Positions 50,267 to 61,970 of a DNA stretch of 64,000 nt are shown here, in pieces; positions within the stretch are counted from its first letter, which is position 1; the number at the start of each line of letters is the position of its first letter. The notes beneath the pieces were generated by a model. That model did not search any database, was not told the origin of the DNA, and saw nothing but the letters and a program-made list of their open reading frames with translations. The stretch is from positions 16,288,832 through 16,352,831 of the forward strand of contig CM055870.1 of NCBI GenBank assembly GCA_029582165.1, written 5' to 3'. This DNA is from Portulaca oleracea. Its lineage: Eukaryota; Streptophyta; Magnoliopsida; Caryophyllales; Portulacaceae. A program made the position numbers and the translations under genes.

Positions 50267-52535
50267 TTAATAATATATGTTGGATGGCGTCCCCTGCTGA
50301 TGTTGATTTTGTTCTATTTGGGACAATCTTCCTTCAAGTTGGCTGAACATTTGCTGGTATTGGGAGAGTTGACTCCTCAAAGACTGTGTTTCAGCCATCA
50401 TGGAAGCATAAGCAAATGGGGCAGCGGTGGTGGATGAGGAAGAAGATCCCTGACCATTGTGGTGTGCATAGCGGGCCGACCTTTCATAGAACATGCCTGT
50501 CGAGGATCCCAGCGACATTGTAGAACACCGTGTTGACTTCCACATAATTGGGCTCCACGCCCGCTGCAGCTACTTGCTCAAGATATTCATTCTGCAAATG
50601 ATCAACATTAATGATAATTAGTAACCACAACTAAACGTAAAACAAAGTGGTCATGTTGTTTGTTATCAAAACACATTATCAATAGATGCCACAACTAAGG
50701 TAATATAAGGAGAGTTACATAGAAATTTCGGCAGAGTTTCATCTGTAATATGGACTATCCCAAATTCATAATACGAAACATTAACATGCAAATGACAATA
50801 TAAACTCAACTTCTAGAATAAGGGGTCACATGTCCACTTTACCACAACGAATATTTGCAACATATACAATCAAGTAACAATATACGGCCACACGCCGATT
50901 AATCCTATCGAGCGACACGTTCGTTTCTAAACATAAGTTAAACAATCCAACTTCCAACACCAATTCCAACACATACAATCAAGTAACAATATACGACCAC
51001 ACGCCGATTAATCCTATCGAGCTACACGCTCGTTTCTAAACACAAGTTAAACATTCCAACATCCAACACCAATGATAATGCATACAATCAAGTGACAATA
51101 TACGACCACACGCCGATTAATCCTATCGAGCCACACGCTCGTTTCTAAACATAAGTTAAACAATCCAACTTCCAACACCAATTCCAACACATACAATCAA
51201 GTAATAATATACGGTCACAAGCCGATTAATCCTATCGAGCCACACGCTCGTTTATAAACATAAATTACACATGCAATTTTCAACAACAATTCCAACATAT
51301 AATCAAGTAACCATATACGGCCACACGCCGATTAATCCTATCGAGCCACACGCTCGTTTCTAAACATAAGTTACAGATTCAATTTTCAACAACAACTCCA
51401 GCATATAAACAAGTAACCATATACGACCACACGCCGATTAATCCTATCGAGCTACACGCTCGTTTCTAAGCATAAGTTACACATTCAATTTTCAATAACA
51501 ATTCCAACATATAAACAAGTAACCATATACGACCACACGCTGATTAATCCTATCGAGCCACATGCTCGTTTCTAAACATAAGTTACACATTCAATTTTCA
51601 ACAACATTTCCAACATATAATCAAGTAACTAACTTTAGAAGAAAATGACTTACATAAACTTTGGCCGCCTTCGGGTCACTCCATTGCTTGTTACCGTAGG
51701 CGTCTTGCTTACAATGATAATGCTCTATGACGTCCGCAGGGGATGGATGGATCCCGTCACTAGCCTAGGAATATATTTAGAAACATTATAGATATAACCA
51801 TGGAATTTGTATTGATGAAAATCGTCAAAGTAAAAGATCATTGGAGGCTTACCAGTTTACGCAAGTATTTACCGGCGGACATCGCGCCACCGTAGTGCTT
51901 ATTCTGGTCCGGGGCTTTGTTCCGATTCGTCGTGTATGCCTCGACCCGACGCTTATAGTCCTCTGCCTCTCGTAAAGCCCACATCCTTGCCCGAATTTCA
52001 AATGACAAATGGGGGATTTCTTTGTTCGTTGGGGTCTTTTTCTCCCGGTAGACCAGGCCCTTAAGGAGATCGCTGAATTTGCTGTGCCACATATTGAAGA
52101 CTTCCTGAGCCAGGTCCATTTCATACTCGAACCGTTGCTATACAATAACAAATAAAACAAAAAAACACATAATTACTGTGCCATATATACTAACGAAGTC
52201 CAAATAAAATAATTAGGTTCCGAAGGATTGTATTCTTACATAGAAACATGACCAATAAACCATTTTATCTCCATCTTCCATATTACCGGCGCAAATAGCC
52301 TCCCCTTGGTAATGGGATTTTAAACTCTCCGACACGACCTTCGCAACCTCGGGCAAGGAGAACCTACAAGAAACGAGCAACAAGTGAGAGTGTCGCAATA
52401 TTTATTAATTATTATGTATTGACCAAAATTAAAGTTGACATACCAGTCTTCCCCCCTAATGAGGGGGGTCCTGCGGTCGAATGGGTCGGGAGGTATACCG
52501 GGCTGGATCTTCCATAACGGGGATGGTGGGGCCAT
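50267..52535 (-). CDS. CACTA second gene (TnpA/Transposase_24-like), five exons, probable frameshift
   Basis: Exons are 52535-52444, 52363-52240, 52137-51853, 51764-51654 and 50591-50267, all joined by GT-AG introns in a continuous frame up to exon five. Exon three ends YKRRVEAYTTNRNKA and KHYGGAMSAGKYLRKL, and exon four contains HPSPADVIEHYHCKQDAYG. This order is that of the Transposase_24 (PTTA/En-Spm) family, thought to bind CACTA ends or help excision. Exon five begins NEYLEQVAAAGVEPNYVEVN. Its end, with a Ser run and a coiled-coil stretch (LRSQLSQYQQMFSQLEGRL), is open only after a one-base shift near 50510. Expected length is about 310 residues. It lies just downstream of the CACTA transposase end. 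Confidence 0.7.
50891..51600. repeat. Tandem repeat of about 108 bp, seven copies, inside a CACTA gene intron
   Basis: The anchor CGATTAATCCTATCGAG occurs seven times at a spacing of 105-110 bp. It is followed each time by ACACGCTCGTTTCTAAACAT and preceded by ATATACGRCCACACG. The array fills most of the intron between exons four and five (50592-51653). Confidence 0.92.
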
Positions 52536-52757
52536 GGCGTATTGTTAAACTGCACTATAATAACCAATAATTGACCGCACAAATAATGAATTTAAAGTTA
52601 TTTTACATTTGATGCATGCAGTGAGTAATCAAATAACAATCACGAAAACAAATTCATTTAAAACCAAACAAAATAAAAAAATTATTTCTAAATTGTTACA
52701 TCGCACAACATAATAAAAACAAATGACAGTTCAAACATAACAACCTACACGTGCGAC

Positions 52758-53140
52758 CTACTCATCATCATCATCACTAAGCAACTCAACAAATGCTGTG
52801 TTTTCCAATGCATCATTCCCTTCTAATTCATCGTCCTCCACACCCTCTAGTATACCCCGATCTTGTCCTTCTTCATCATCACTAAATAGTTCGTCTCTCG
52901 AGCCATCTCGATCGTCAAGTAGGTCGAACTCAGCAAGTGATGGGGGGTCCACATTGTTGTCTTCCTGAAATGCTCCATCATCGAGTCCATCTATTGTTTG
53001 CCTTGCCTTAATTGTCAGTGTAGCAGTCCATGACGATCTATCCTTCTTGGTTGTTGGGTAATGGATGTACACCACTTGTGTAGCCTGAGATGCCAATACA
53101 AAAGGCTCATAAACCTTATACCTCTTTGCTTGGTTGACAT
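52758..53140 (-). pseudogene. C-terminal part of CACTA transposase (DUF4216)
   Basis: The frame NQAKRYKVYEPFVLASQATQ and VVYIHYPTTKKDRSSW is the DUF4216 domain found at the end of TnpD-type CACTA transposases. An acidic tail follows (LLDDRDGSRDELFSDDEEG) and a stop comes after SDDDDE. The N-terminal side, including the catalytic domain, is cut off at 53140 by the LTR element and would lie beyond the window. Confidence 0.83.
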
Positions 53141-55220
53141 TGTTCGATCTCATTCCGAATCAAATTTCTTCTCTTTTATAGGGTATATTTGCTTGTTTTA
53201 ACCCCTATTTATATATTAGATATAATGATTTAGTGTTTTTTAGGAAAATAAGGAGTTAGAAGAAGTTTGGGCTTAATTGAAGGTTTTTAGAGAATCCCGA
53301 GCTATTTCCCGAGTCAAACCAAGTCAACCCGAGCCGAGATCCGAGTCAAACCAAGTCAACCCAAGCCGAGAGCTGAGGCGAAACCGAAGCCGGAAATTCC
53401 ATATCAAGATTGGCGCAAAACAGGGAAACGGTACAAACTCAAAGGTTTGAAATACGTTTGCCTTCACTCTTTGGGTCATAACTCCTTTGTTACAACTCCG
53501 ATTGGTTTAAAATTTTGGGAGTTTAAAGTACACACCGAGAGCTTTCCATCAATATCTTACGGGAATAAAACAGAGTTTGGATGAAGAAGTTATGCGTGTT
53601 TGAAGTCGGCAGGGAAAAGCTGCCCAGAACAGTGGCTCGCCCGAGCCATCTGCTGGCTTGCCCGAGCCAGGCTTCTGGGGCAACAAAGACACAAGCCAGG
53701 AGAGCCGGACAGTAGGTTTAGGATAGGAAGGACCGACTAGAGCCCACTTGCACATATGCACGAGGTGGTTTGCTCATGAGGAAGTGTTCTAGTTCAAAAT
53801 CTCAAAGATTGGCAGTTTTCCAACCTTTGTGTCTTAATTTGTTTATACTTGCTTTTTCCAATTGATTGTTGAGGCGGGTTGGGGAATTAGGTGCATGATT
53901 GGGGACGGGAATATTTTCTTTGCTTTTGTTTTGTTTCGGTTTTCGCTTCTTTTTCTTTCCCTTTTTTCTTTTCTCGTGGCTTTTGTGAGTATAGTTGCTA
54001 TAAACCCTCACGAGACCTACCTCGTCCACCCGGGCTGCCGGGGGGTTTAAAGGGCTTGATGCATGTGCTAAATGCATCCGCAATTCCTGCGAAAGTGAGT
54101 TAGGGTTTTTAGTTTCTTTTTCTAGTCCTTTTCTTTGTTTTTAGTTTGCTCGGGGCGAGCAAACCCTTGTGTTGGAGTGGTGTTCGGTCTCGTTCCGAAC
54201 CGAATTTCTTCTCTTTTATAGGGTATATTTGCTTGTTTTAACCCCTATTTATATATTAGATATAATGATTTAGTGTGTTGTAGGAAAATAAGGAGTTAGA
54301 AGAAGTTTGGGCTTAAATGAAGGTTTTTAGGGAATCCCGAGCTATTTCCCGAGTCAAACCAAGTCAACCCGAGCCGAGATCCGAGTCAAACCAAGTCAAC
54401 CTGAGCCGAGAGCCGAGGCGAAACCGAAGCCGAAAATTCCACATCAAGATTGGCGCAAAACAGGGGAACGGTACAAACTCAAAGGTTTGAAATAGGTGTG
54501 CCTTCACTCTTTGGGTCATAACTCCTTTGTTACAACTCCGATTGGTTTTAAATTTTGGGAGTTTAAAGTACACACCGAGAGCTTTCCATCAATATCTTAC
54601 GGGAATAAAACAGAGTTTGGATGAAGAAGTTATGCGTGTTTGAAGTCGGCAGGGAAAAGCTGCCCAGAACAGTGGCTCGCCCGAGCCATCTGCTGGCTCG
54701 CCCGAGCCAGGCTTCTGGGGCAACAAAGACACAAGCCAGGAGAGCCGGACAGTAGGTTTAGGATAGGAAGGACCGACTAGAGCCCACTTGCACATATGCA
54801 CGAGGTGGTTTGCTCATGAGGAAGTGTTTTGGTTCAAAATCTCAAAGATTGGCAGTTTTCCAACCTTCGTGTCTTAATTTGTTTATACTTGCTTTTTCCA
54901 ATTGATTGTTGAGGCGGGTTGGGGAATTAGGTGCATGATTGGGGATGGGAATATTTTCTTTGCTTTTGTTTTGTTTCGGTTTTCGCTTCTTTTTCTTTCC
55001 CTTTTTTCTTTTCTCGTGGCTTTTGTGAGTATAGTTGCTATAAACCCTCACGAGACCTACCTCGTCCACCCGGGCTGCCGGGGGGTTTAAAGGGCTTGAT
55101 GCATGTGCTAAATGCATCCGCGATTCCTGCGAAAGTGAGTTAGGGTTTTTAGTTTCTTTTTCTACTCCTTTTCTTTGTTTTTAGTTTGCTCGGGGCGAGC
55201 AAACCCTTGTGTTGGAGTGG
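53141..55220 (+). repeat. Two tandem 1,040-bp units, each a truncated LTR plus an internal tail
   Basis: Units 53141-54180 and 54181-55220 are nearly identical. Their first 579 bp equal the start of the LTR at 55221. The next 461 bp are not in that LTR and end in GAGCAAACCCTTGTGTTGGAGTGG, a polypurine-tract-like stretch, directly before the next TGTTCGG. ORFs inside the units are repeat copies and are not called genes. Confidence 0.88.
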
Positions 55221-55908
55221 TGTTCGGTCTCGTTCCGAACCGAATTTCTTCTCTTTTATAGGGTATATTTGCTTGTTTTAACCCCTATTTATATATTAGA
55301 TATAATGATTTAGTGTTTTGTAGGAAAATAAGGAGTTAGAAGAAGTTTGGGCTTAATTGAAGGTTTTTAGGGAATCCCGAGCTATTTCCCGAGTCAAACC
55401 AAGTCAACCCGAGCCGAGATCCGAGTCAAACCAAGTCAACCTGAGCCGAGAGCCGAGGCGAAACCGAAGCCGAAAATTCCACATCAAGATTGGCACAAAA
55501 CAGGGGAACGGTACAAACTCAAAGGTTTGAAATAGGTGTGCCTTCACTCTTTGGGTCATAACTCCTTTGTTACAACTCCGATTGGTCTGAAATTTTGGGA
55601 GCTTAAAGTACACACCGAGAGCTTTCCATCAATATCTTACGGGCCTAAAACAGAGTTCGGATGAAGAAGTTATGCGCGTTTGAAGACGGCAGGGAAAAGC
55701 TGCCCAGAACAGTGGCTCGCCCGAACCATCTGATGGCTCGCCCGAGCCAGGCTTCTGGGGCAACAAAGACACAAGCCAGGAGAGCTGTACAGTAGGTTTG
55801 CTCGCCCGAGCCACCCCAATGGCTCGCCCGAGCCACTCTGTCTGCAGAAAAATTGACGCGCGTGCTGCGATTTGTTTCTAGGGTTTTGGGTTGTATTTTT
55901 CCTTCTTC

Positions 55909-55919
55909 TATAAATACCC
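55909..55919 (+). promoter_or_regulatory. TATA box of the LTR
   Basis: TATAAATACCC lies in the second half of the LTR, about 730 bp before its end, a usual place for the start of the retrotransposon transcript. The truncated LTR copies lack it. Confidence 0.65.
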
Positions 55920-56126
55920 ACTTGTATTAATCCAAGTTTTATCAATTAGCCTAGGTAGTTTAGGAGTAGAATTAGATTTAATTGCTTTCCTTTATTTGCT
56001 TTAATCTCTCTTAATTGTTCTTCAAGTTTTCAATTGTTCTTCAAGCTTTCATTGATTTCTAGCATTTGTATTCAAACTTTCTCAAACTTTCTCAATTCAA
56101 GCAAGTTTCCATTGAAGTTTTACAAG

Positions 56127-56132
56127 CTCTCT

Positions 56133-56173
<41 letters not shown>

Positions 56174-56175
56174 AT
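56127..56175. repeat. (CT)n microsatellite
   Basis: About twenty-four CT dinucleotides with few interruptions in the LTR part downstream of the TATA box. Confidence 0.9.
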
Positions 56176-56641
56176 AATCTCCATTGTTGACTTGATTTCA
56201 AAGCTTTCTAGGGTTAGCCACATCAAATCCATCTTTTATTGGGGAGGAGGGTCAAGGAATTCCAATTCTACTTCCTAGAGAGAATTTGGGAGATCCTTGG
56301 TAATCCAATCCACAATTTCTTGTTTGTTCGGGGGAAATTGCAAAGGTAGATTGAAGGTTAGAAGATTTTGGTTATCAAAGGTATAATTTCTAGTCTCTAA
56401 TTTCATTGTTCATTCTAGATTTCCATTCCTTACTTTAATTGCTTTATTTGATTTCATGCTTTTAACTGCTTTCTTTGATTCATGCCTAGGGTAGATTTAA
56501 ATGTTTTCTTTACATAATTTATTGCTTTTCGCATTGGGAAAAACCCCTCTACACAAACCAATTACCTTAATCAAGCCTCACACCCATCCCTGTGGGCCGA
56601 CAACCTTAACTCATAAAACCACAAAAATTACAACCGAACAA

Positions 56642-56659
56642 TGGCGTCGTTGCCGGGGA
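56642..56659 (+). other. Primer-binding site, tRNA-Asp type
   Basis: TGGCGTCGTTGCCGGGGA follows the LTR end after one base. It differs by one base from the TGGCGCCGTTGCCGGGGA site typical of Athila-like gypsy elements. Confidence 0.88.
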
Positions 56660-56821
56660 TTGCGTTATTTGGTAGATTAGGCTATTGGTTTGTGTGTACA
56701 TAGTTTATTGCTTTCTCGATTATGCTAGAAAAATGTAGCTAAAAAAAATTGAATATCGAAAAAAGTGAGAAAAGAAAAGAAAAAAAATAGAAAATTAGAA
56801 AAATAGAAAAAAACAAGAGTT

Positions 56822-57538
56822 ATGGATAGTTCCCAATTCCCTCAATTTGAGCATGAAATATTTTGGAGGTATTTTGCTAGATTGCATGACTACCGTGTTC
56901 AACGTGAATTATATGGTATCTTTTATGATACATTATCTCTTTTGGGAATTGTTAGTGAGGGTGTGAATTATGAGACCCGAAACCTTTTAGATTATTACGG
57001 GTTTTCTTGTTTAGGTGAAGAAAAAGCATGGGAGTTACTTGAATGGTTGTCTAGGGATTCCTATGAGTTTAAACAACAAAATGTTAGTCGTAGCTTCGAA
57101 CCTCCTTATGCACCACCCTTTGGGACCGAAACTGAACAATCATGTGAATACCCCGTGTATGTTGATGATCAATCTTATGATGGGGGATATGTGGAAAACT
57201 GTTATGATCTTTCCCAAAGTGTCGATGTTGAGTCTCCTTCCGTGTGCTCCTTGTGTGATTCGCCGTATCATAGTTCAATTTCTTGTTTGCAAGCTACAGT
57301 GGTTTCCTTCAAGGCAGAAGTAGAAAAATTATGTGCGAACATGAATGAGTATATGCGTGAATTTGTCCATGAGAGTAATCAAATGGTAGTAACTCCTTCT
57401 TCACAAATGGTTGATTCGAATGTTGAAATAGGTCATTCATCGTCTTTGAGTCCTGAAATGCATGTTGATTCTGCTGTGTATGATGAGGATGATGACTATT
57501 ATAACCGACCATGCCTTGACTACTTAGTAATTCCTTAG
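56822..57538 (+). CDS. gag-like protein with CCHC zinc knuckle
   Basis: The 238-residue ORF begins MDSSQFPQFEHEIFWRYFAR, 180 bp after the primer site. The part YGIFYDTLSLLGIVSEGVNY followed by KAWELLEWLSRDSYEF resembles the helical gag domain of Athila elements. A zinc knuckle C-x2-C-x4-H-x4-C lies at residues 142, 145, 150 and 155 (CSLCDSPYHSSISC). The C-terminal part is acidic. The protein would coat the element RNA in virus-like particles; this is inference from the family. A stop at 57536 is followed by the next ORF in another frame. Confidence 0.7.
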   Translation: MDSSQFPQFEHEIFWRYFARLHDYRVQRELYGIFYDTLSLLGIVSEGVNYETRNLLDYYGFSCLGEEKAWELLEWLSRDSYEFKQQNVSRSFEPPYAPPFGTETEQSCEYPVYVDDQSYDGGYVENCYDLSQSVDVESPSVCSLCDSPYHSSISCLQATVVSFKAEVEKLCANMNEYMREFVHESNQMVVTPSSQMVDSNVEIGHSSSLSPEMHVDSAVYDEDDDYYNRPCLDYLVIP

Positions 57539-59109
57539 CTCCAAATCACCTAATGAGCATGAGGAACATGATGATTTTGTGTGTGATGATGTAAAATTAG
57601 TTGAAAACATGCTAGATGATGAACTATTGTCCACACCCTTGTCCATGCCTTTATGTGAAGAAAAGATTGAGTTTAGTGAATGCCATGATGTAATTGAGCA
57701 TGATCTTGTTGAGAGTGAAATTGAATCTGTTGTGATTGAATGTGTGCTTGATAACGATTTGTTCACTTTCATTGAGGATCATTGCATTAGTGAGGCATTA
57801 GCTACCCTTGTATGTGAGTCCATTGATGTGCATACCTGTGATGATGAGCATAATTCTTTGGGGATTGATCATGATTGTTTGAACTTGGTTGTTGATGATG
57901 ATGCTTTTGATGATGACATGCTTTATGAGTCATTCACGATAAGTTATGACCCTGAACCTTCCACTTTCACTCACTACAACATAAAGGGCCTAAGGCAACA
58001 CCTCGGATTACAACAGTATAAGAATTGTTGCCCTATATACCCTAAGGCAACAGTGCTTTATTTGTTGCATAGTTTTCGTAGTAACAGTTAAGGGACTGTT
58101 GCCTTAACTGACATAGGCAACATGTCTAGAGGCGTTGCTTATTATAATGCTATGGCAACAGCCATAGGAATTTTGCTTACGAAAAGGTAACGGATTCATC
58201 AGTGTTGCAACTAAGATTCCGAAGTAACAGTTATGGGATCGTCGCCATAAATCACAAAGGCAACATTTCTAGTGAGGTTGCTTATTTTTAATGCTATGGC
58301 AATTGTTATAAGAATGTAGCTTATATCCGGATAATTGAAAATAGAAAAAATCCATATGTTGGATATATTTTAAGTTGTGCTTATTTTAGTGTTTTGGTAT
58401 CATAACAATATAATAAATTCCGTGCTCACAATCCAACATATAGTACCAGCCGACCCCCTCCTCCAACATAAAAATAAATACAAAGTTGCCCTTGCTGTCC
58501 TACTTATAATAATAAACATTACCGAATATGATGAAACACGTACCTTACTATTTTCATTTTTCTTTTAACGTAATCAGTCCGACCTGGAAAAACCGGGTCT
58601 GGATATCTGTGTTCTCATCTGAATTGACCAACTTGAATTTACCCGAACCCAAAATTTGCCTACACTACCTAAAAATGGTTATCGCCATGAGTACTTGACA
58701 ATATGGAGGAGAAGGCTTTCTAGGGTTTGTTGACCACCATATGTGATTGTCGACCCATCTAGCTGACCACCCGTAGGCACTAACTATACCAATTCAGACA
58801 TGACTTAACATTCATCCACTCAATAGCTAAATTGAACTACACAAGCCAAAGGAAATTACCGTATTTATGCCAGTCCCAAATTTATTTGACTCGAAATGAC
58901 CTTGAACCTAACATAGACTGTCCATGCTCAATCTAAATGACCTATATGCTATGTCTACTTTAGAGATTAACCAAATCGTCCAATGTCCCAACACGAACAC
59001 AAACACAAACACATGCTACCAATATTGTGCTATACACCGATTTAATATTAGATCTAAAAATAAAAAATTGTCAGTGTGTTTTAGAAATTATTGTTATTAA
59101 TAATTTTTA

Positions 59110-59300
59110 TACTACTACTACTACTCTTTGCTGCTTTGCTACTCTGCTACTCATCGCTACTCATGCTGCTCCTCGCTACTCCTGCTGCTCATGCTGCTGC
59201 ATCGCTACTACTACGCCTAATGCTATCACATTATCTCTTGCTGCTGCTACGAGTATTGTTGTTGCTGCTACTACTACTACTGCTACTACTACAAATTCTT
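59110..59300. repeat. CTA/CTG trinucleotide-rich stretch
   Basis: Mixed CTA, CTG and GCT triplets make open frames of Leu, Ala or Thr runs. I treat these as low-complexity sequence inside the CACTA element. Confidence 0.75.
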
Positions 59301-59879
59301 GGAGTTAAAGGGGTAGATGCTATTCTTTTGATTGCTGGCATCCTGCCTAATGTCGATAAATATGGTGAAATTCTTGGAGATACATTATACAAATTTTTTT
59401 CTCAGGTTTCAAAATACATTATATAGTTTTTCTTTCAATTTTTTCACTAGTATAATTGTGTTGGGAATTTTCCCTCTAATTTGCCACTAAAAATTGTTCA
59501 AATTTATTTATTTTTGTTTAATATCTTATATTTGCTTACTAGTTTTCCACTAATTTCCTACCAATAAAAAATTAAACACTTTCACTCCTTCCGTAAGAAA
59601 AAAACCTCACTCTAACCAAAACTGATTTCATTTATCTCTAATTCTATTTTTTCCAAATTTAAACTTAAATTTATTCCCACCAACAATAATTTAACTTCCC
59701 TCCAACCCTATTTTTCCAAAATTTAAACTAAATATCACTCCCACCAATAAAAATTTCATTCCCTCCAACCTTAATTTCCCAAAATTTAAACTAAAGTTCA
59801 AAAACAAAATGAAACCCCTTGCTCCCTTGATTCTGTTAGAACCCTAATTCCCAAACACCCATCTCCCTCATTGCCCCCT

Positions 59880-61970
59880 CCCTCCCTCCCTTCCTCCCCA
59901 CCTCCTCCTTCCCCTCCATCATTGACGGGAAAGGGTCGGTTTCGAGTGACAGGGAGGAGATCGGAGTTTCGTGGATCTTGTTAACGTTTTCTTCTATTTT
60001 GGTTAGAGTTTTTTGGTTGAAGGTTGGGAATAGAAGTGGAGATTCGCTGAGGATAGAATTTCTAATTTTCCAGATTTACTGCCTCTTCTTCGCTGATTCG
60101 GTATTCATCGCTGCTTCTTCTTCGGTCCTCTTCTTGGTGGTTCTTCGCAGTTTCTTCTTCGACCTGTTCATCATTCATTTTTCGCTGCTCATCGTCGCCG
60201 TCTTCTCTTCGCCGCTCTTCTTTGGCCCTCTTATGGTTGTACTTGGTTGTGTTCTTGTTTGCTGCTTGCTATTGGTCAGTGTTTCTTGCTCAATTGAAAT
60301 CCCTAATTGCACATCAAGTAAATTCTTGTCTCTTTTACACCCATTGCTCCATTGTTGTTTCTTTTTGAAAAATCTTATATGTTCTATATCCATTTTCTTG
60401 TCCTTGTTTGATTTCAATTTCTGTTGAGACTTATATGATGATTATCGGATTTTTTTATTTCAATTTGTGTTGAGACTTGCAGAAATCTCCGGTTTCTTTG
60501 CAAATTATGAATGATTTTGATTGTGCGGTCCTTTTTCTAGGGTTTAGTAGCAAACTACTGCTGGTTGTTTGGAAAATACCGAAGGACGCTAGCCCCTGGT
60601 ATTTTGGATATGTCTTAATATAACCCTATTTTTAATTTTATTCATTGTGATTTTATTGTTTTGGGGGATATAATTTTAGAGAGGAGGACACTCCTTTGTT
60701 GTACAATGCACAGTAGAAGCGGTACATTGAATTTGTGGAAGAATAAAGAAACGAAAAGGACAAATGGAAAGACAGACAAGTCATTAACAAGCCATAAGTA
60801 AGTGATCTATCTTATCCCATCCCGTTTTAATTGATATTTTAAATGTTTGTACAACAAATTATTCTTAATTTATCTAATTAATAGCTTAGGAGGGAACTTT
60901 AGCTTCAGCAACATAAAAAAAATATAAGGACAAGTAATTAACAAGCTATAAAGTAGTTTTATTCTCTTTATCTTACAACTATCTATTATTGAATTATACA
61001 TATTGTTTAAAATACTTTATATTAACTCCTAAAATTATTGCTCTCGAAGAAAATTTTATATTTGCCTCTGAAAGATGAAAGATTGGGTTGGAGAGAATAT
61101 GATTTACCACACTACTAATAAAATACCAAAGACTAGTTGAAATCCAACTTGAAGTAATTATTGAGTAAAACCTTCCTTCTACCTACTATAACTATGACAA
61201 CAACCATGATTTTTCTGCAATGATTTTGCAGGAGCTTAGATGATGTCTGCATGAACCTTGAGGTTATTAAGTAATGCAAAATAGCTCTCTTCTTGGTAAG
61301 TTTCTGGTTTTGTTAACTTCTGTTAAACTTTACATTGAATGATGGTTTTTTGAATTGCTTAGATGACTTCCTAACCTTTTGAATAAGCAAGAATGTCAAC
61401 TTCAAATCATAAGTGTGGTCCATGTTTATACTTAATTTGATATTTGCAAGTGTAAAAGACAAGTCTCCCAGACAATCTCATAAGTAACACTCATAGTTCT
61501 CCAAAAGCTTCTTGAAGAACTCACAATAATGTTAAATTTTGGATAAGATTGTATTTTATTTCGGACATGGATATATTTTTGGTTAATATAGGAATGCTTT
61601 TCTAAATTTGCATCATGAGAATTTTGGATCATGTATTCAGTCTGCTATTTCATTGTTTCATTATGAATTGAGGATTTCTCACCCTCTGTTCATATGTTCC
61701 ATAAACTAAGCTCAATATTTATGGCAAAGTGTGTTATAAGTTGTTGCTATTTATATATTGATATCCAAGCTAAAACAAGAGCCCTTGCCTTAGCTGCTCA
61801 TTTTCTTCCTGGAAACTAGCGAATATGGCACCAACCACTATGAGGCAAAGTGTGTTATAAGTTGCTGCTATTTATTTATTGATATCCAAGCTGAAACAAG
61901 AGCCCTTGCCTTAGCTGCTCATTTTCTTCCTAGAAACAAATTGATATTAAGTATTTTGTTTTCTTTTTCC
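59880..61970 (+). other. Gene-like but unrecognised middle part of the CACTA element
   Basis: A CT/CCTCC-rich leader-like stretch (59860-59920) precedes a frame at 59978-60427 rich in Leu, Phe and Ser that I cannot assign. Possible splice-site-like sequences follow (CAAATGGAAAGACAGACAAG; a TTTTGCAG acceptor near 61230). Near 61977, GAAGGTGATGGTGAAGATGA gives an acidic ending, GDGEDEGEDGES. It could be a captured host gene fragment or a decayed element gene. Confidence 0.25.
61723..61966. repeat. Tandem duplication of about 122 bp
   Basis: GGCAAAGTGTGTTATAAGTT, continuing to AGCTGCTCATTTTCTTCC, occurs at 61723 and 61845 with few differences. Confidence 0.85.

Larger units (their letters stand above)
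55221..56640 (+). repeat. Full left LTR of the Athila-like element (1,420 bp)
   Basis: It starts TGTTCGGTCTCG and ends AACCGAACA, so the ends are short inverted repeats (TGTTCGG/CCGAACA). A TATA box TATAAATACCC is at about 55909-55919. A short repeat GGCTCGCCCGAGCCA occurs several times near 55690-55830. A (CT)n stretch is at 56127-56175. Confidence 0.85.

Noticed and set aside
53549..55143. Several ORFs repeated at a 1,040-bp spacing
   Set aside because: They are identical by-products of the tandem LTR units, with no known domain.
59091..59426. 111-residue Leu-rich ORF and the overlapping Ala/Thr-rich ORF
   Set aside because: They arise from CTA/CTG triplet repeats inside the CACTA element; low complexity and no family.
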